A DNA stretch of 44,511 bases, from contig DASRSD010000066.1 in the NCBI GenBank assembly GCA_035656635.1, positions 1-44,511 of the forward strand, in the 5' to 3' direction. The position numbers and the translations under genes were made by a program. Under the pieces are notes generated by a model that saw nothing but the letters and a program-made list of their open reading frames with translations, made no database searches and had not been told where the DNA came from. This document shows positions 15,608 through 23,217 of the stretch, one piece after another; positions within the stretch are counted from its first letter, which is position 1; each line of letters starts with the position of its first letter. This DNA comes from Pirellulales bacterium. GTDB lineage: Bacteria; Planctomycetota; Planctomycetia; Pirellulales; JADZDJ01.

Positions 15608-16765
15608 TTATTTTGCCATCGCAGCGGGTTCCAAGTCTTTGCGCAGGGCCGGCAATACTTCATGGGCAAATAGGGTCATGCTTTTCTTCGTCAAATCGGC
15701 CGGCAGGCTGCCCAATTGGAATAAGCCTAGCAAATTGCCGACGCCCAGCCGTTGCACATGCTCTTTCAGCCGATCGCGCACCGTGGCCGGACTGCCGACC
15801 ACGGCATACGCTCCCTGCTCCACTTGCTCGCGGGTCTTCACGTTGCTCAAGAATTTTTCTTTCGCCCGGCCGATGACGGCGATCGATTGAGCGCTGGTAT
15901 AGCCTGGCGGCAAAATCGTCAGGCCGCGCAGCAGATTGTGGGCGAAGTACCAGAGATGTTTTTCGTATTCGGCCCAGGCTTTTTCGTCGGTTTCGGCCAC
16001 GTAAATTGGCAGCAGCCAGCCCAGTTGCTCTGGATCAGCCGTGTAACCGTTCTTTTGGGCGCATTGGCGAAACATGTCGAAGTTGCGCTGGAAGAAATCG
16101 ATGTGGAAATATGGAATGCCCATGTAGCTCCACCGTTTGGCCGCCACGTATTCAATGGTTTCCTTGCTGCCGGCGCCGGGAATCCAAATCGGCGGATGCG
16201 GTTTTTGCAGCGGCCGCGGCCACGGGTTCACGTACTTCAGTTTCCAGTGCTTGCCGTAATGCTCAAACGGACCCGGCTCCGTCCAGGCTCGAATCACCAA
16301 ATCGACCGCCTCGGAATACATGCTGCGGGCGTACGTCGGATTAATAGTGAAGCTGTAATATTCCGGGCCGCCGCCCACCACCAATCCGGCAATCAATCGT
16401 CCGCCACTGATCACATCGATCATGGCGAACTCTTCCGCCACGCGCGTCGGCGGGTTGTACAGCGGCAAGGCGTTACCAATCACGGCAATTTTCACCCGCT
16501 TGGTTTGCCGGGCGAGAATAGCGCCCATTAAGTTGGGGCTGGGCATGGTGCCGTAGGCGTTTTGATGGTGCTCGTTGATGCACACGCCGTCGAAGCCTAA
16601 CTCGTCGGCCAGCACCAGCTCGTCGAGATAGCGGTTATACAGCTCGTGCCCATGCTCGGGGTCATAAATGCTGTTGGGAAGCCAGGTCCAGGCCGATTCG
16701 TACTTGGTGGAAAAATCGGCCGGCAGGCGATCCCAGGGCATCAAGTGGAAGGCGAAGAACTTCAT
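15608..16765 (-). CDS. LLM-class (luciferase-like) flavin-dependent oxidoreductase
   Basis: A TIM-barrel monooxygenase of the bacterial luciferase family, which uses reduced FMN or F420. The chosen start is ATG at 16765 (MKFFAFHLMPWDRLP), giving 385 residues. The frame is open further upstream to 16918, but those 51 residues look unlike protein and would run into the promoter of the divergent sulfotransferase. Family features: FDGVCINEHHQNAYG, IAVIGNALPLYNPPTRVAEEFAMID and the flavin-site stretch GGRLIAGLVVGGG. PHPPIWIPGAGS is the usual strand before the phosphate site. The organic substrate is unknown. Confidence 0.88.
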   Translation of the reverse strand: MKFFAFHLMPWDRLPADFSTKYESAWTWLPNSIYDPEHGHELYNRYLDELVLADELGFDGVCINEHHQNAYGTMPSPNLMGAILARQTKRVKIAVIGNALPLYNPPTRVAEEFAMIDVISGGRLIAGLVVGGGPEYYSFTINPTYARSMYSEAVDLVIRAWTEPGPFEHYGKHWKLKYVNPWPRPLQKPHPPIWIPGAGSKETIEYVAAKRWSYMGIPYFHIDFFQRNFDMFRQCAQKNGYTADPEQLGWLLPIYVAETDEKAWAEYEKHLWYFAHNLLRGLTILPPGYTSAQSIAVIGRAKEKFLSNVKTREQVEQGAYAVVGSPATVRDRLKEHVQRLGVGNLLGLFQLGSLPADLTKKSMTLFAHEVLPALRKDLEPAAMAK

Positions 16766-16904
16766 AGGCCGGGCACAGAAAGATGCGATTGAATTTTGAA
16801 GTTTTGTAGTTTCGCAAATGCTTGCAGGCACTTCAATCCCCGGATGCCATGCAACGAAGCTTGGGCTACAATGGACGATTCGCATTCTGTTACAGAGGCT
16901 TTCC

Positions 16905-18050
16905 ATGTCCACAGGCATTCAACCATCGAAGCCGCTTAAAAAAAAGCTGAAGCTCAATACTTATCACTTCTGGTCGCCACGGTTCTGGCACGGCATGTGT
17001 ATGAGCGATTGGCTGCGGATGTTGGCGCGGGGCCGGTTCCGCATTCATCCCCTGCGGATGGCCATGGCGCTAATTATTACGCTGTGCGCCGTCATCAATT
17101 CGGCGGGGGCTTTTTTGCAGCGGCTGATTTATGGTCGTCGCATTGCCGCCACGGAAATTAAGCATCCGCCGGTGTTCATCATCGGCCATTGGCGCAGCGG
17201 AACCACCTATTTGCACGAACTGATGGTCCGCGATACGCAATTTGCGTATCCCACCTTTTACGAATGCTACGAGCCAAATCATCTGCTGATTTCCGGCTGG
17301 ATTGCCCCCATTTTGCTGTGGCCCCTATTGCCGCGCAAACGACCGATGGACAACATGCCGATGGGCTGGTATCGGCCGCAGGAAGATGAGTTTGCCATTG
17401 TGGCGATGGGTGGGCCTACGCCGTATTATCGCTGTGCATTTCCGAACGAGCCGCCGCCTTTCAACGAGTTTCTCGACATGGAAGGTTGCGCGGGGGATGA
17501 TTTAGAGCGCTGGAGATTCGATCTGCGGCGATTTGTTCAAATTCTGACTTTCAAAAAACAGAAGCAGTTGATGATGAAATCGCCGCCGCACACGGGCCGC
17601 ATCGAAGAGCTGGCCCGGCTGTTTCCCGGAGCGAAATTCATTCATATTGTGCGCGACCCCTACGATGTTTTCCCCAGCACGCGGCGGCTATGGGTAGCCT
17701 TGGATTGGGCGCAAAGTTTTCAACACCCCAATCACAAAAATTTAGACGAGTACATTCTGGCAACTTTCGAGCGGATGTATCGGGGGTTCAACAAGCAGCG
17801 GGCTGCCATTCCCAGCAATCAAATTTGCGAGTTGAAGTACGAAGACCTGGTCCGCGATCCGCTGGGCGAAATTCGCAAAATTTACGAGCAGTTGAATTTG
17901 GGCGATTTCGACAAGGTCGCGCCCTTGATGCAAGCCCATGTCGGCTCCCAGAAAGATTACAAAACCAACAAGCACGAATTCGAGCCGGAGCTGCGCAGCG
18001 AAATCCGCCGTCGCTGGGGAGATTATTTTGAGCGCTATGGGTACGAGTGA
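16905..18050 (+). CDS. Sulfotransferase
   Basis: A 381-residue protein from the ATG at 16905 (MSTGIQPSKPLKKK), which has GAGG upstream; a farther ATG at 16818 adds 29 unlikely residues. PAPS-binding motifs: the 5'-phosphosulfate loop IIGHWRSGTTYLHEL (92-106) and the 3'-phosphate site FIHIVRDPYDVFPST (about 245-258). KSPPHTGR just before it fits the family. A hydrophobic segment (51-70) and another near 130-142 suggest membrane contact. It would move sulfate from PAPS to a sugar, lipid or steroid-like acceptor. Planctomycetes often have many sulfur-handling enzymes; the acceptor here is unknown. Confidence 0.88.
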   Translation: MSTGIQPSKPLKKKLKLNTYHFWSPRFWHGMCMSDWLRMLARGRFRIHPLRMAMALIITLCAVINSAGAFLQRLIYGRRIAATEIKHPPVFIIGHWRSGTTYLHELMVRDTQFAYPTFYECYEPNHLLISGWIAPILLWPLLPRKRPMDNMPMGWYRPQEDEFAIVAMGGPTPYYRCAFPNEPPPFNEFLDMEGCAGDDLERWRFDLRRFVQILTFKKQKQLMMKSPPHTGRIEELARLFPGAKFIHIVRDPYDVFPSTRRLWVALDWAQSFQHPNHKNLDEYILATFERMYRGFNKQRAAIPSNQICELKYEDLVRDPLGEIRKIYEQLNLGDFDKVAPLMQAHVGSQKDYKTNKHEFEPELRSEIRRRWGDYFERYGYE

Positions 18051-18094
18051 GGCTGCGGGAGCAGCTCCAGTTCACGCCTGATGGATGCAGTATT

Positions 18095-18117
18095 GCCCCG
18101 GGGGTGTTCACCGGGGC
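18095..18117 (+). terminator. Possible hairpin after the sulfotransferase gene
   Basis: GCCCCGG (18095-18101) pairs with CCGGGGC (18111-18117) over a 9-base loop. Only a short T run (TGTTTT) follows at a distance of several bases, so it may be an attenuator or chance structure. It sits between the sulfotransferase stop and the glycerate-kinase start. Confidence 0.35.
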
Positions 18118-18140
18118 TAAATGTTTTGGGCGTTTATTCC

Positions 18141-19592
18141 ATGACGCAAGACAGCTCCAAACTTCGTGCGGATGCACTTCGTATTTGGCAAGCCGGCTTG
18201 GAAGCGGTGCGGAGTGAGCGGCTGATGCACACGGCGGTGCGGGTGGAGGGAAGCACGCTGGTCATTGGCAATGCGGCTTATGAAGCGCCAGAAGAATTTG
18301 AGCGGCTTGATTTGAATTCAGTGCGGCGGATCGCCGTGGTGGGGGCGGGCAAAGCCGGGGCGGGAATGGCGGCGGCGCTCGAGGAAATTTTGGGCCAATC
18401 GCTGATGGAGGAGAAGCAGCTTGTGGGTTGGGTGAATGTGCCGGCGGATTGTGTGCGGCAGTACCCCTCACCTCAACCCTCTCCCGCAAGGGGAGAGGGA
18501 GTGATGCGGCGGATTCATTTGCATGCGGCGCGGCCGGCGGGAATCAATGAGCCGACGGCGGAAGGAGTGGCGGGTGCGGAAGAAATTTTGCGAATGGTCT
18601 CGTCGTTGGGTCCGGACGATTTGTGCATTGCGCTTATTTCCGGCGGCGGATCGGCTTTGTTGCCGGCGCCTGCGGAAGGCATTTCGCTGGCCGATAAATT
18701 AGCGGTCACGCGATTTCTCAGCGCGGCCGGAGCGAACATCACCGAACTCAATACGGTCCGCAAGCAACTCAGCCGCATTAAAGGCGGCGGCTTAGCGCGA
18801 GTTTGTCGTGCCAGCCGGATGATTGCGCTCATCATTTCTGATATACCGGGTGACCCTTTGGATTTAATTGCCTCTGGCCCGACGGCGCCGGACACTTCCA
18901 CGCCGCAAGAAGCGCTGGCGGTGCTGGAGAAATTTCCGGCCCGGCAAGCGGGCGTGCCAGCGGCGGTGTTCGAGGCGCTAAGCCGCAAAGCGAGCGCTCA
19001 AGGCCAACTAGATCAACCAACTTGTACGGTGCAGAATTTCATCATCGGCAACAATGCCATGGCGGTCGATGCGGCCGGGCAACAAGCGGAGCGGCTGGGA
19101 TATATTCAGGCGCTGACTTGCGCGCGGAAGCCGGAAGGAGCGGTCGAGCCCATTGGCCGGCACCTGGCCGAGATGGCCATACACATGCGCGGCACGCCAG
19201 GAACCAACTGTTTAATTAGCGGCGGCGAAGGGACGGTTCAACTGGTTGCGGAAGCGGAGCGCGGCTTAGGCGGCCGCAATCAGCAAACGGTGCTGGCGGC
19301 GCTAGTGCGGCTGCAAGAGTTGAACGCGCAAAATACTGACACGGCAGCCAACGGAATTGTCATTCTTTCCGGCGGCACCGATGGCGAAGATGGCCCAACC
19401 GATGCCGCGGGAGCAATGATCGATTCGCACACTGCCAGGGAAGCAACACGCCGCGAATTAAACGCGGCCGATTTTCTCCGCCGCAACGATGCTTACCACT
19501 TTTTCGAGCCGCTGGGCGGATTGATTCAAACCGGACCGACGCAAACCAACGCGTGCGATTTGCGCGTGGTGCTGGTCCAGAGGAGAGAATGA
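18141..19592 (+). CDS. Glycerate 2-kinase (DUF4147/MOFRL type)
   Basis: The start is set at ATG 18141 (MTQDSSKLRADALRIWQAG); the frame is open 20 codons further but that stretch overlaps the upstream hairpin. 483 residues. Family motifs: VVGAGKAGAGMAAALE, ALISGGGSALLPAP, ELNTVRKQLSRIKGGGLA, ISDIPGDPLDLIASGPTAPD, CLISGGEGTV, GGRNQQTVLAAL and the MOFRL-type ending LSGGTDGEDGPTDAAGA. The enzyme phosphorylates D-glycerate to 2-phosphoglycerate. A REP-like DNA palindrome (18464-18502) lies in frame near residues 108-120 and codes for YPSPQPSPARGEG, an insert in a variable loop. Whether this hurts activity is not known. Confidence 0.9.
   Translation: MTQDSSKLRADALRIWQAGLEAVRSERLMHTAVRVEGSTLVIGNAAYEAPEEFERLDLNSVRRIAVVGAGKAGAGMAAALEEILGQSLMEEKQLVGWVNVPADCVRQYPSPQPSPARGEGVMRRIHLHAARPAGINEPTAEGVAGAEEILRMVSSLGPDDLCIALISGGGSALLPAPAEGISLADKLAVTRFLSAAGANITELNTVRKQLSRIKGGGLARVCRASRMIALIISDIPGDPLDLIASGPTAPDTSTPQEALAVLEKFPARQAGVPAAVFEALSRKASAQGQLDQPTCTVQNFIIGNNAMAVDAAGQQAERLGYIQALTCARKPEGAVEPIGRHLAEMAIHMRGTPGTNCLISGGEGTVQLVAEAERGLGGRNQQTVLAALVRLQELNAQNTDTAANGIVILSGGTDGEDGPTDAAGAMIDSHTAREATRRELNAADFLRRNDAYHFFEPLGGLIQTGPTQTNACDLRVVLVQRRE
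18464..18502. repeat. REP-like palindrome inside the glycerate kinase gene
   Basis: CCCTCTCCC (18477-18485) and GGGAGAGGG (18491-18499) form a perfect 9-bp stem with a 5-base loop, preceded by cccctcacctcaa. This is the well-known CTCACC..CCCTCTCCC..GGGAGAGGG type of interspersed repeat, usually found between genes. Two relatives lie in ygiQ (43346-43424). Confidence 0.88.
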
Positions 19593-19655
19593 CCAATGAC
19601 CAATGTGGGCAAATCCAACGACCATTGGTCATTGGGATTTTGCCATTCGTCATTC
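19587..19655. repeat. Inverted repeat of the ATGACCAATG type between convergent genes
   Basis: CCAATGACCAATG (19593-19605) and CATTGGTCATTGG (19623-19635) pair perfectly over 13 bases. An outer GAATGAC/GTCATTC pair (19587-19593, 19649-19655) extends it. It begins at the stop codon of the glycerate kinase gene and ends just before the stop of the DUF1598-like gene. It may act as a two-way terminator or be a mobile repeat. Confidence 0.75.
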
Positions 19656-19663
19656 TGCCCGCA

Positions 19664-21157
19664 CTAGTCCCACCACCACTGGTCGGGCTTCAGGCTTTTC
19701 AGATCGACCTGATCGTGCGCCTGGCCGACTTTGCCGTCGTCATCGTGCAGCAGATTGTCGGGGGCAAGAGCTTTGCGGGGCTGAATGTTCACGCCGCCGC
19801 CGATGGGAGTCATCAAGGTATGTCCGCGCCACAGGCCATTGACGATGCAATCAACTTGCTGCGGAGCGACAAGCGTTTCGACATGATACACGCCTTCTTC
19901 GCCCAACAGCGGCATGTTCCAGCCAGACTTGCCGTAATAATTTTTGGCTTGAATGAAGGCGGCGGCGACGGCTAAATCGATGCAGTTTCGCAACTGGGCA
20001 TACACCGGCGAAACGGCCGCCAGCTCCGCGTATTTTTTCGTGAAGCCTTCGGTAAAGGCGCGGCTGGCGCCGTCGATGGTGGTGGACGGAGCGCGGGTTC
20101 CATCGGGGGCAACAACCTCGTCGGCGTTGACCAACTTCACGCCGTTGCCTTGCAGCTCCATCGCGCAATCGTCGGCGGTTTCCCGCACGCATTCATACTC
20201 GGGCACAAAGAACCAGCGCTGCAACGCATTGCGGTTGACTGCCACGGGATTCACGCGATCGACCCAGCTAATCAATTGCCTTATGGGTGGATGCTCCAGG
20301 CCGATGCCGATGAGCTTCATGCGGTAGTCTGCCTCGACCAGTACTTGTGCAAAGTGCGTATCGGCCGGCACGCCTTTGATGTGAATTTGCTGCGGGCCGA
20401 GGTTTTCTTTCAGCCCGGAGATAATGTACTGCGCGTCGCCTTGGGCATTTTCGGCGGAGAATCGCGAGCCGACATCTCGCAGAAATTGCTGCATTTTCGC
20501 CAGCCCTTCCTGCGTAGGATCGATCGAACAGCTAATTTGCGAAGTCAGCTTACCCTGCGGCGGGAAAGCCCGCAAGGCGGTAACCAAATCGTCCAGCTCG
20601 ATCACGGGGCGCAGCGAGTTCAGGCCGCGCACGCGGCCCGCTTGATCGGGCATCCAGCCTTCGGCCGGCCCGGCGATGACGATATCTTTCGTATCGGGAT
20701 AGTAGAAGACGAACTGCAGGCGCGTCAGGCCGGCGAGGTATTTCATTTCTTCGCTGACAGGCAGGCCAGTATCTTGCCGCTGCTTGAAGGCAGCTTCCAG
20801 GCGATTGAGCGAAATTTTGCGCAGCGGGCTGGGCTTCACGACGTTGGGATTGGTCGCCGCCAGTACGGCGCGGGCGGCGGCAATGCGCTGCCGCGCCAGT
20901 TGGCCGGTGACATCGGGAAACATTTCGGTCCGCAACACACCATTGGCATCGACGACAACACCCGCCGCGCCGAAGAGGTTGGCGCTCGTGCTGGTGCTGG
21001 TTGAGCTGGTCGAAGTGGACGTGGTCGAGGTGGAAGTGGATGTGGTGCTGGTGGTTTGCGCATGGCCAGATTCAATCTGCACAAGCAGGCAACCCGCCGC
21101 CACCCATGCCGACAGCCAGACCGAACGATAAAACCGTTGCAAACAAGAGCGAGGCAT
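19664..21157 (-). CDS. Secreted DUF1598-like planctomycete protein
   Basis: A 497-residue protein with a signal peptide (VWLSAWVAAGCLLVQIESGHAQ). Next comes a Thr/Ser-only tract of about 23 residues (TTSTTSTSTSTTSTSTSS...), then a long globular part beginning AANLFG-like sequence and VVVDANGVLRTEMF. RLQFVFYYPDTKDIVIAGPAEGW is the segment that reminds me of the DUF1598 family, found mainly in planctomycetes and without known function. No catalytic motif was seen. It is convergent with the glycerate kinase gene. The family name is from memory of the pattern and needs a profile search. Confidence 0.65.
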   Translation of the reverse strand: MPRSCLQRFYRSVWLSAWVAAGCLLVQIESGHAQTTSTTSTSTSTTSTSTSSTSTSTSANLFGAAGVVVDANGVLRTEMFPDVTGQLARQRIAAARAVLAATNPNVVKPSPLRKISLNRLEAAFKQRQDTGLPVSEEMKYLAGLTRLQFVFYYPDTKDIVIAGPAEGWMPDQAGRVRGLNSLRPVIELDDLVTALRAFPPQGKLTSQISCSIDPTQEGLAKMQQFLRDVGSRFSAENAQGDAQYIISGLKENLGPQQIHIKGVPADTHFAQVLVEADYRMKLIGIGLEHPPIRQLISWVDRVNPVAVNRNALQRWFFVPEYECVRETADDCAMELQGNGVKLVNADEVVAPDGTRAPSTTIDGASRAFTEGFTKKYAELAAVSPVYAQLRNCIDLAVAAAFIQAKNYYGKSGWNMPLLGEEGVYHVETLVAPQQVDCIVNGLWRGHTLMTPIGGGVNIQPRKALAPDNLLHDDDGKVGQAHDQVDLKSLKPDQWWWD

Positions 21158-21592
21158 GTGCCGTTTCTCCCTAATGGCGTGCTACGAAAGTGTCCGGTAC
21201 GCTCCCACCCAACATCGCGAGATTGAAGTCAAGTCGAGGCCCAGATGGGAGCGTGTCTTTGATTTGGGAATATGTGTCTAGCGGCCGCTTGTCTTGGCGC
21301 CTGAATGTTGCCCGGCTGCAAAGAACCTTGCAAACCACGAAGGCATCGAAGATCACGAGCAGGAAGACACGAAGTTTCGTTCAATTTACGCAATTTCCAG
21401 CATAATAAGGGGCTTTAGGCAAAGCAAGAAAAAGAGGGTATTTTTGAGTTGAAAGCCATGTACGAGTGGCGATTGCCGAGCAAAATAGAGATGTAGGTCC
21501 AAAAGCCATGCCTTGGAGGCTTGTGGGGCGACGATCTCTGTGCGCTGGTTTTGTTGCTACCGATCCTGACTCCACTGACCGTGTGATTGCGT
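21158..21592. other. Gene-free stretch with inverted repeat and repeat remnant
   Basis: No convincing gene. ACGCTCCCA (21199-21207) and TGGGAGCGT (21246-21254) are a perfect 9-bp inverted pair 42 bases upstream of the minus-strand DUF1598-like start, so it may be an operator or hairpin. At 21334-21374 there is accacgaaggcatcgaagat and gaagacacgaag, resembling the accacgaagacacgaag class of interspersed repeats. The rest (21375-21592) is somewhat AT-richer and shows nothing I can name. Confidence 0.5.
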
Positions 21593-23197
21593 ATGCCTTT
21601 GGTCGTCGAACAACCGCCGTCTACTTTCTCCGCACACGCCAAGCCGGCTGGGCTAGCGCATTTCGCCACGGCGATTCCCTTGCCGCGCGGGCCGCAATGG
21701 TACTTGGTGGCTTATCGCTGGCTGTTGGTGGCGGCATCGTTGTACACGGTGGCGGTTACCTGGAATGTGTGGCAAGATCGCTCCGATCCGAACTGGCATC
21801 CGTGGTCGTTTGCTACGCCGGCCAATTCCAACGCCTGGGAAACACGGCCCAGTGATTCGCAGCTTGCGCCCATGCTGCCGGTGTGGGACAGTCTGCCGCA
21901 AATCGATTTCGGCTGGCTCATTGTGGCGGCAATTCTTTCGATTTTGATTTTTCCACGCGCGGGCCTGGCAGCGCTTGGCACGTTATTGGTCGCGAGTGTG
22001 TTTTTTGATCGAACTCGCCTGCAACCGCATTACGTGTTATGGTTTTTGATGTTGGCCACCCTGCCGGGCGTGAATGCGCAGTTGGTGGGGCGCGCCAATT
22101 TGATTGCGCTATGGTTTTGGGCCGGCTTTCACAAACTGATTATCGACTTTATCAAGCCCGACGGCATGCCCGGTTTTCGTTCCGAAGTGATTCCCAACGA
22201 TTTGCTTCGTTTTTTTCCGGGCGAGCATCATTGGTGGACTTCGCATGGCTTTGGCATGGCGCTGGGTTGGGTGATTGCCGTCACGGAAGTTTCGCTGGGA
22301 ATATTGTGCTTCGTGCCGCGTGCTCGCTGGGTGGTGGCAATTGCAGCGTTGGGCATGCACACGAGCATTATCATTTGGAATTGCTTGGGCCCGCACTGCA
22401 ATTTGCTGGGCTGGAATATGATGTTGGCGCTGGCGGGGTTTGCTCTGATTTTGCCGTGGCGCGAATCGCGCCTGGTGACTTTCCGAAAGAGCAATTGGGT
22501 GGCGAAAATTGCCACGCTGGCGGTGCTACTCTTGCCTGCCGCGTACTATGTGAACGGCATTGCGGCGTATCTTTCCTATTGCATCTATGTGCCGAACAAT
22601 CCGTTTGCCGTTTTATATCGGCCGGGCGAGGAGCCCAAAACGGTGGGCTTCATGGGTTACGAAGAAGTGAATTTTCCGCTCTCCCCTTCGCACAGCATCT
22701 TGCAGGCGTACTTCAATAAAATTCGCCAACCAGGCGATGTAATGATTGTGCACGATCCGCGCCCCTGGGCGGAAAGCCACGGTCTGAACGGCCGGCAATA
22801 TACCGACTACGGCGAGTTTCCCCGCGGTCAATCGTGGCGATATACCTACGAAGACGGCGTGCTGCAAACCGTGGGGAGTTACATCAACGACATGCGGGAA
22901 GGCCTGTGGATCAGTTGGCACCACAATGGCAAAATGGAAACCCAAGGTGTTATGCTCGATGACCAGCGACATGGCCCCTGGATTCAATATCATCCCAACG
23001 GCAACAAGCTTAGCTTGGGCAGCTACGATCACGGTCGGGAAGAAGGCTTGTGGACTTTCTGGTACTCTGACGGACAAAAAGAAATGGAAGGCCGCTTTGT
23101 CGATGGGCAAATGGATGGCGTGTGGACCACCTGGACTCCGTCCGGCGAACCCAGCAAAATTGAATTTCATCAGGGCCTGCCGGTCGTTGCCCCCTAG
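21593..23197 (+). CDS. Multi-pass membrane protein fused to MORN-type repeats
   Basis: ATG 21593 is preferred over TTG 21587; 534 residues. The first two thirds hold about seven to eight membrane helices with WFWAGFHKLIIDFIKP and HTSIIIWNCLGPHCNLLGW, reminiscent of HTTM/DoxX-like families (weak). After the last helix (ATLAVLLLPAAYYVNGIAAYL) a soluble tail follows. From about residue 415 it has four to five MORN-type (YwqK-like) repeats: EGLWISWHHNGKMETQG, HGPWIQYHPNGNKLSLGSY, EGLWTFWYSDGQKEMEGRF and DGVWTTWTPSGEPSKIEF. MORN repeats often bind lipid or protein partners. It sits 20 bases upstream of a ClC gene and is probably co-transcribed. Confidence 0.72.
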   Translation: MPLVVEQPPSTFSAHAKPAGLAHFATAIPLPRGPQWYLVAYRWLLVAASLYTVAVTWNVWQDRSDPNWHPWSFATPANSNAWETRPSDSQLAPMLPVWDSLPQIDFGWLIVAAILSILIFPRAGLAALGTLLVASVFFDRTRLQPHYVLWFLMLATLPGVNAQLVGRANLIALWFWAGFHKLIIDFIKPDGMPGFRSEVIPNDLLRFFPGEHHWWTSHGFGMALGWVIAVTEVSLGILCFVPRARWVVAIAALGMHTSIIIWNCLGPHCNLLGWNMMLALAGFALILPWRESRLVTFRKSNWVAKIATLAVLLLPAAYYVNGIAAYLSYCIYVPNNPFAVLYRPGEEPKTVGFMGYEEVNFPLSPSHSILQAYFNKIRQPGDVMIVHDPRPWAESHGLNGRQYTDYGEFPRGQSWRYTYEDGVLQTVGSYINDMREGLWISWHHNGKMETQGVMLDDQRHGPWIQYHPNGNKLSLGSYDHGREEGLWTFWYSDGQKEMEGRFVDGQMDGVWTTWTPSGEPSKIEFHQGLPVVAP

Positions 23198-23217
23198 CCC
23201 GGCTTTTATCCGCAAGG

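Noticed and set aside
14641-16765. Reading the hydrolase and luciferase-like genes as a bioluminescence operon
   Set aside because: There are no luxCDE-type reductase or transferase genes; luciferase-like monooxygenases are a broad family mostly unrelated to light.
15608-16918. Longer form of the luciferase-like oxidoreductase starting at 16918
   Set aside because: The extra 51 residues lack family similarity and overlap the divergent sulfotransferase start; MKFFAFHLMPW at 16765 is the family start.
20150-21004. Plus-strand open frame (284 codons) opposite the DUF1598-like gene
   Set aside because: Shadow of the real gene; composition is Gln/His/Arg-rich as usual for antisense frames.
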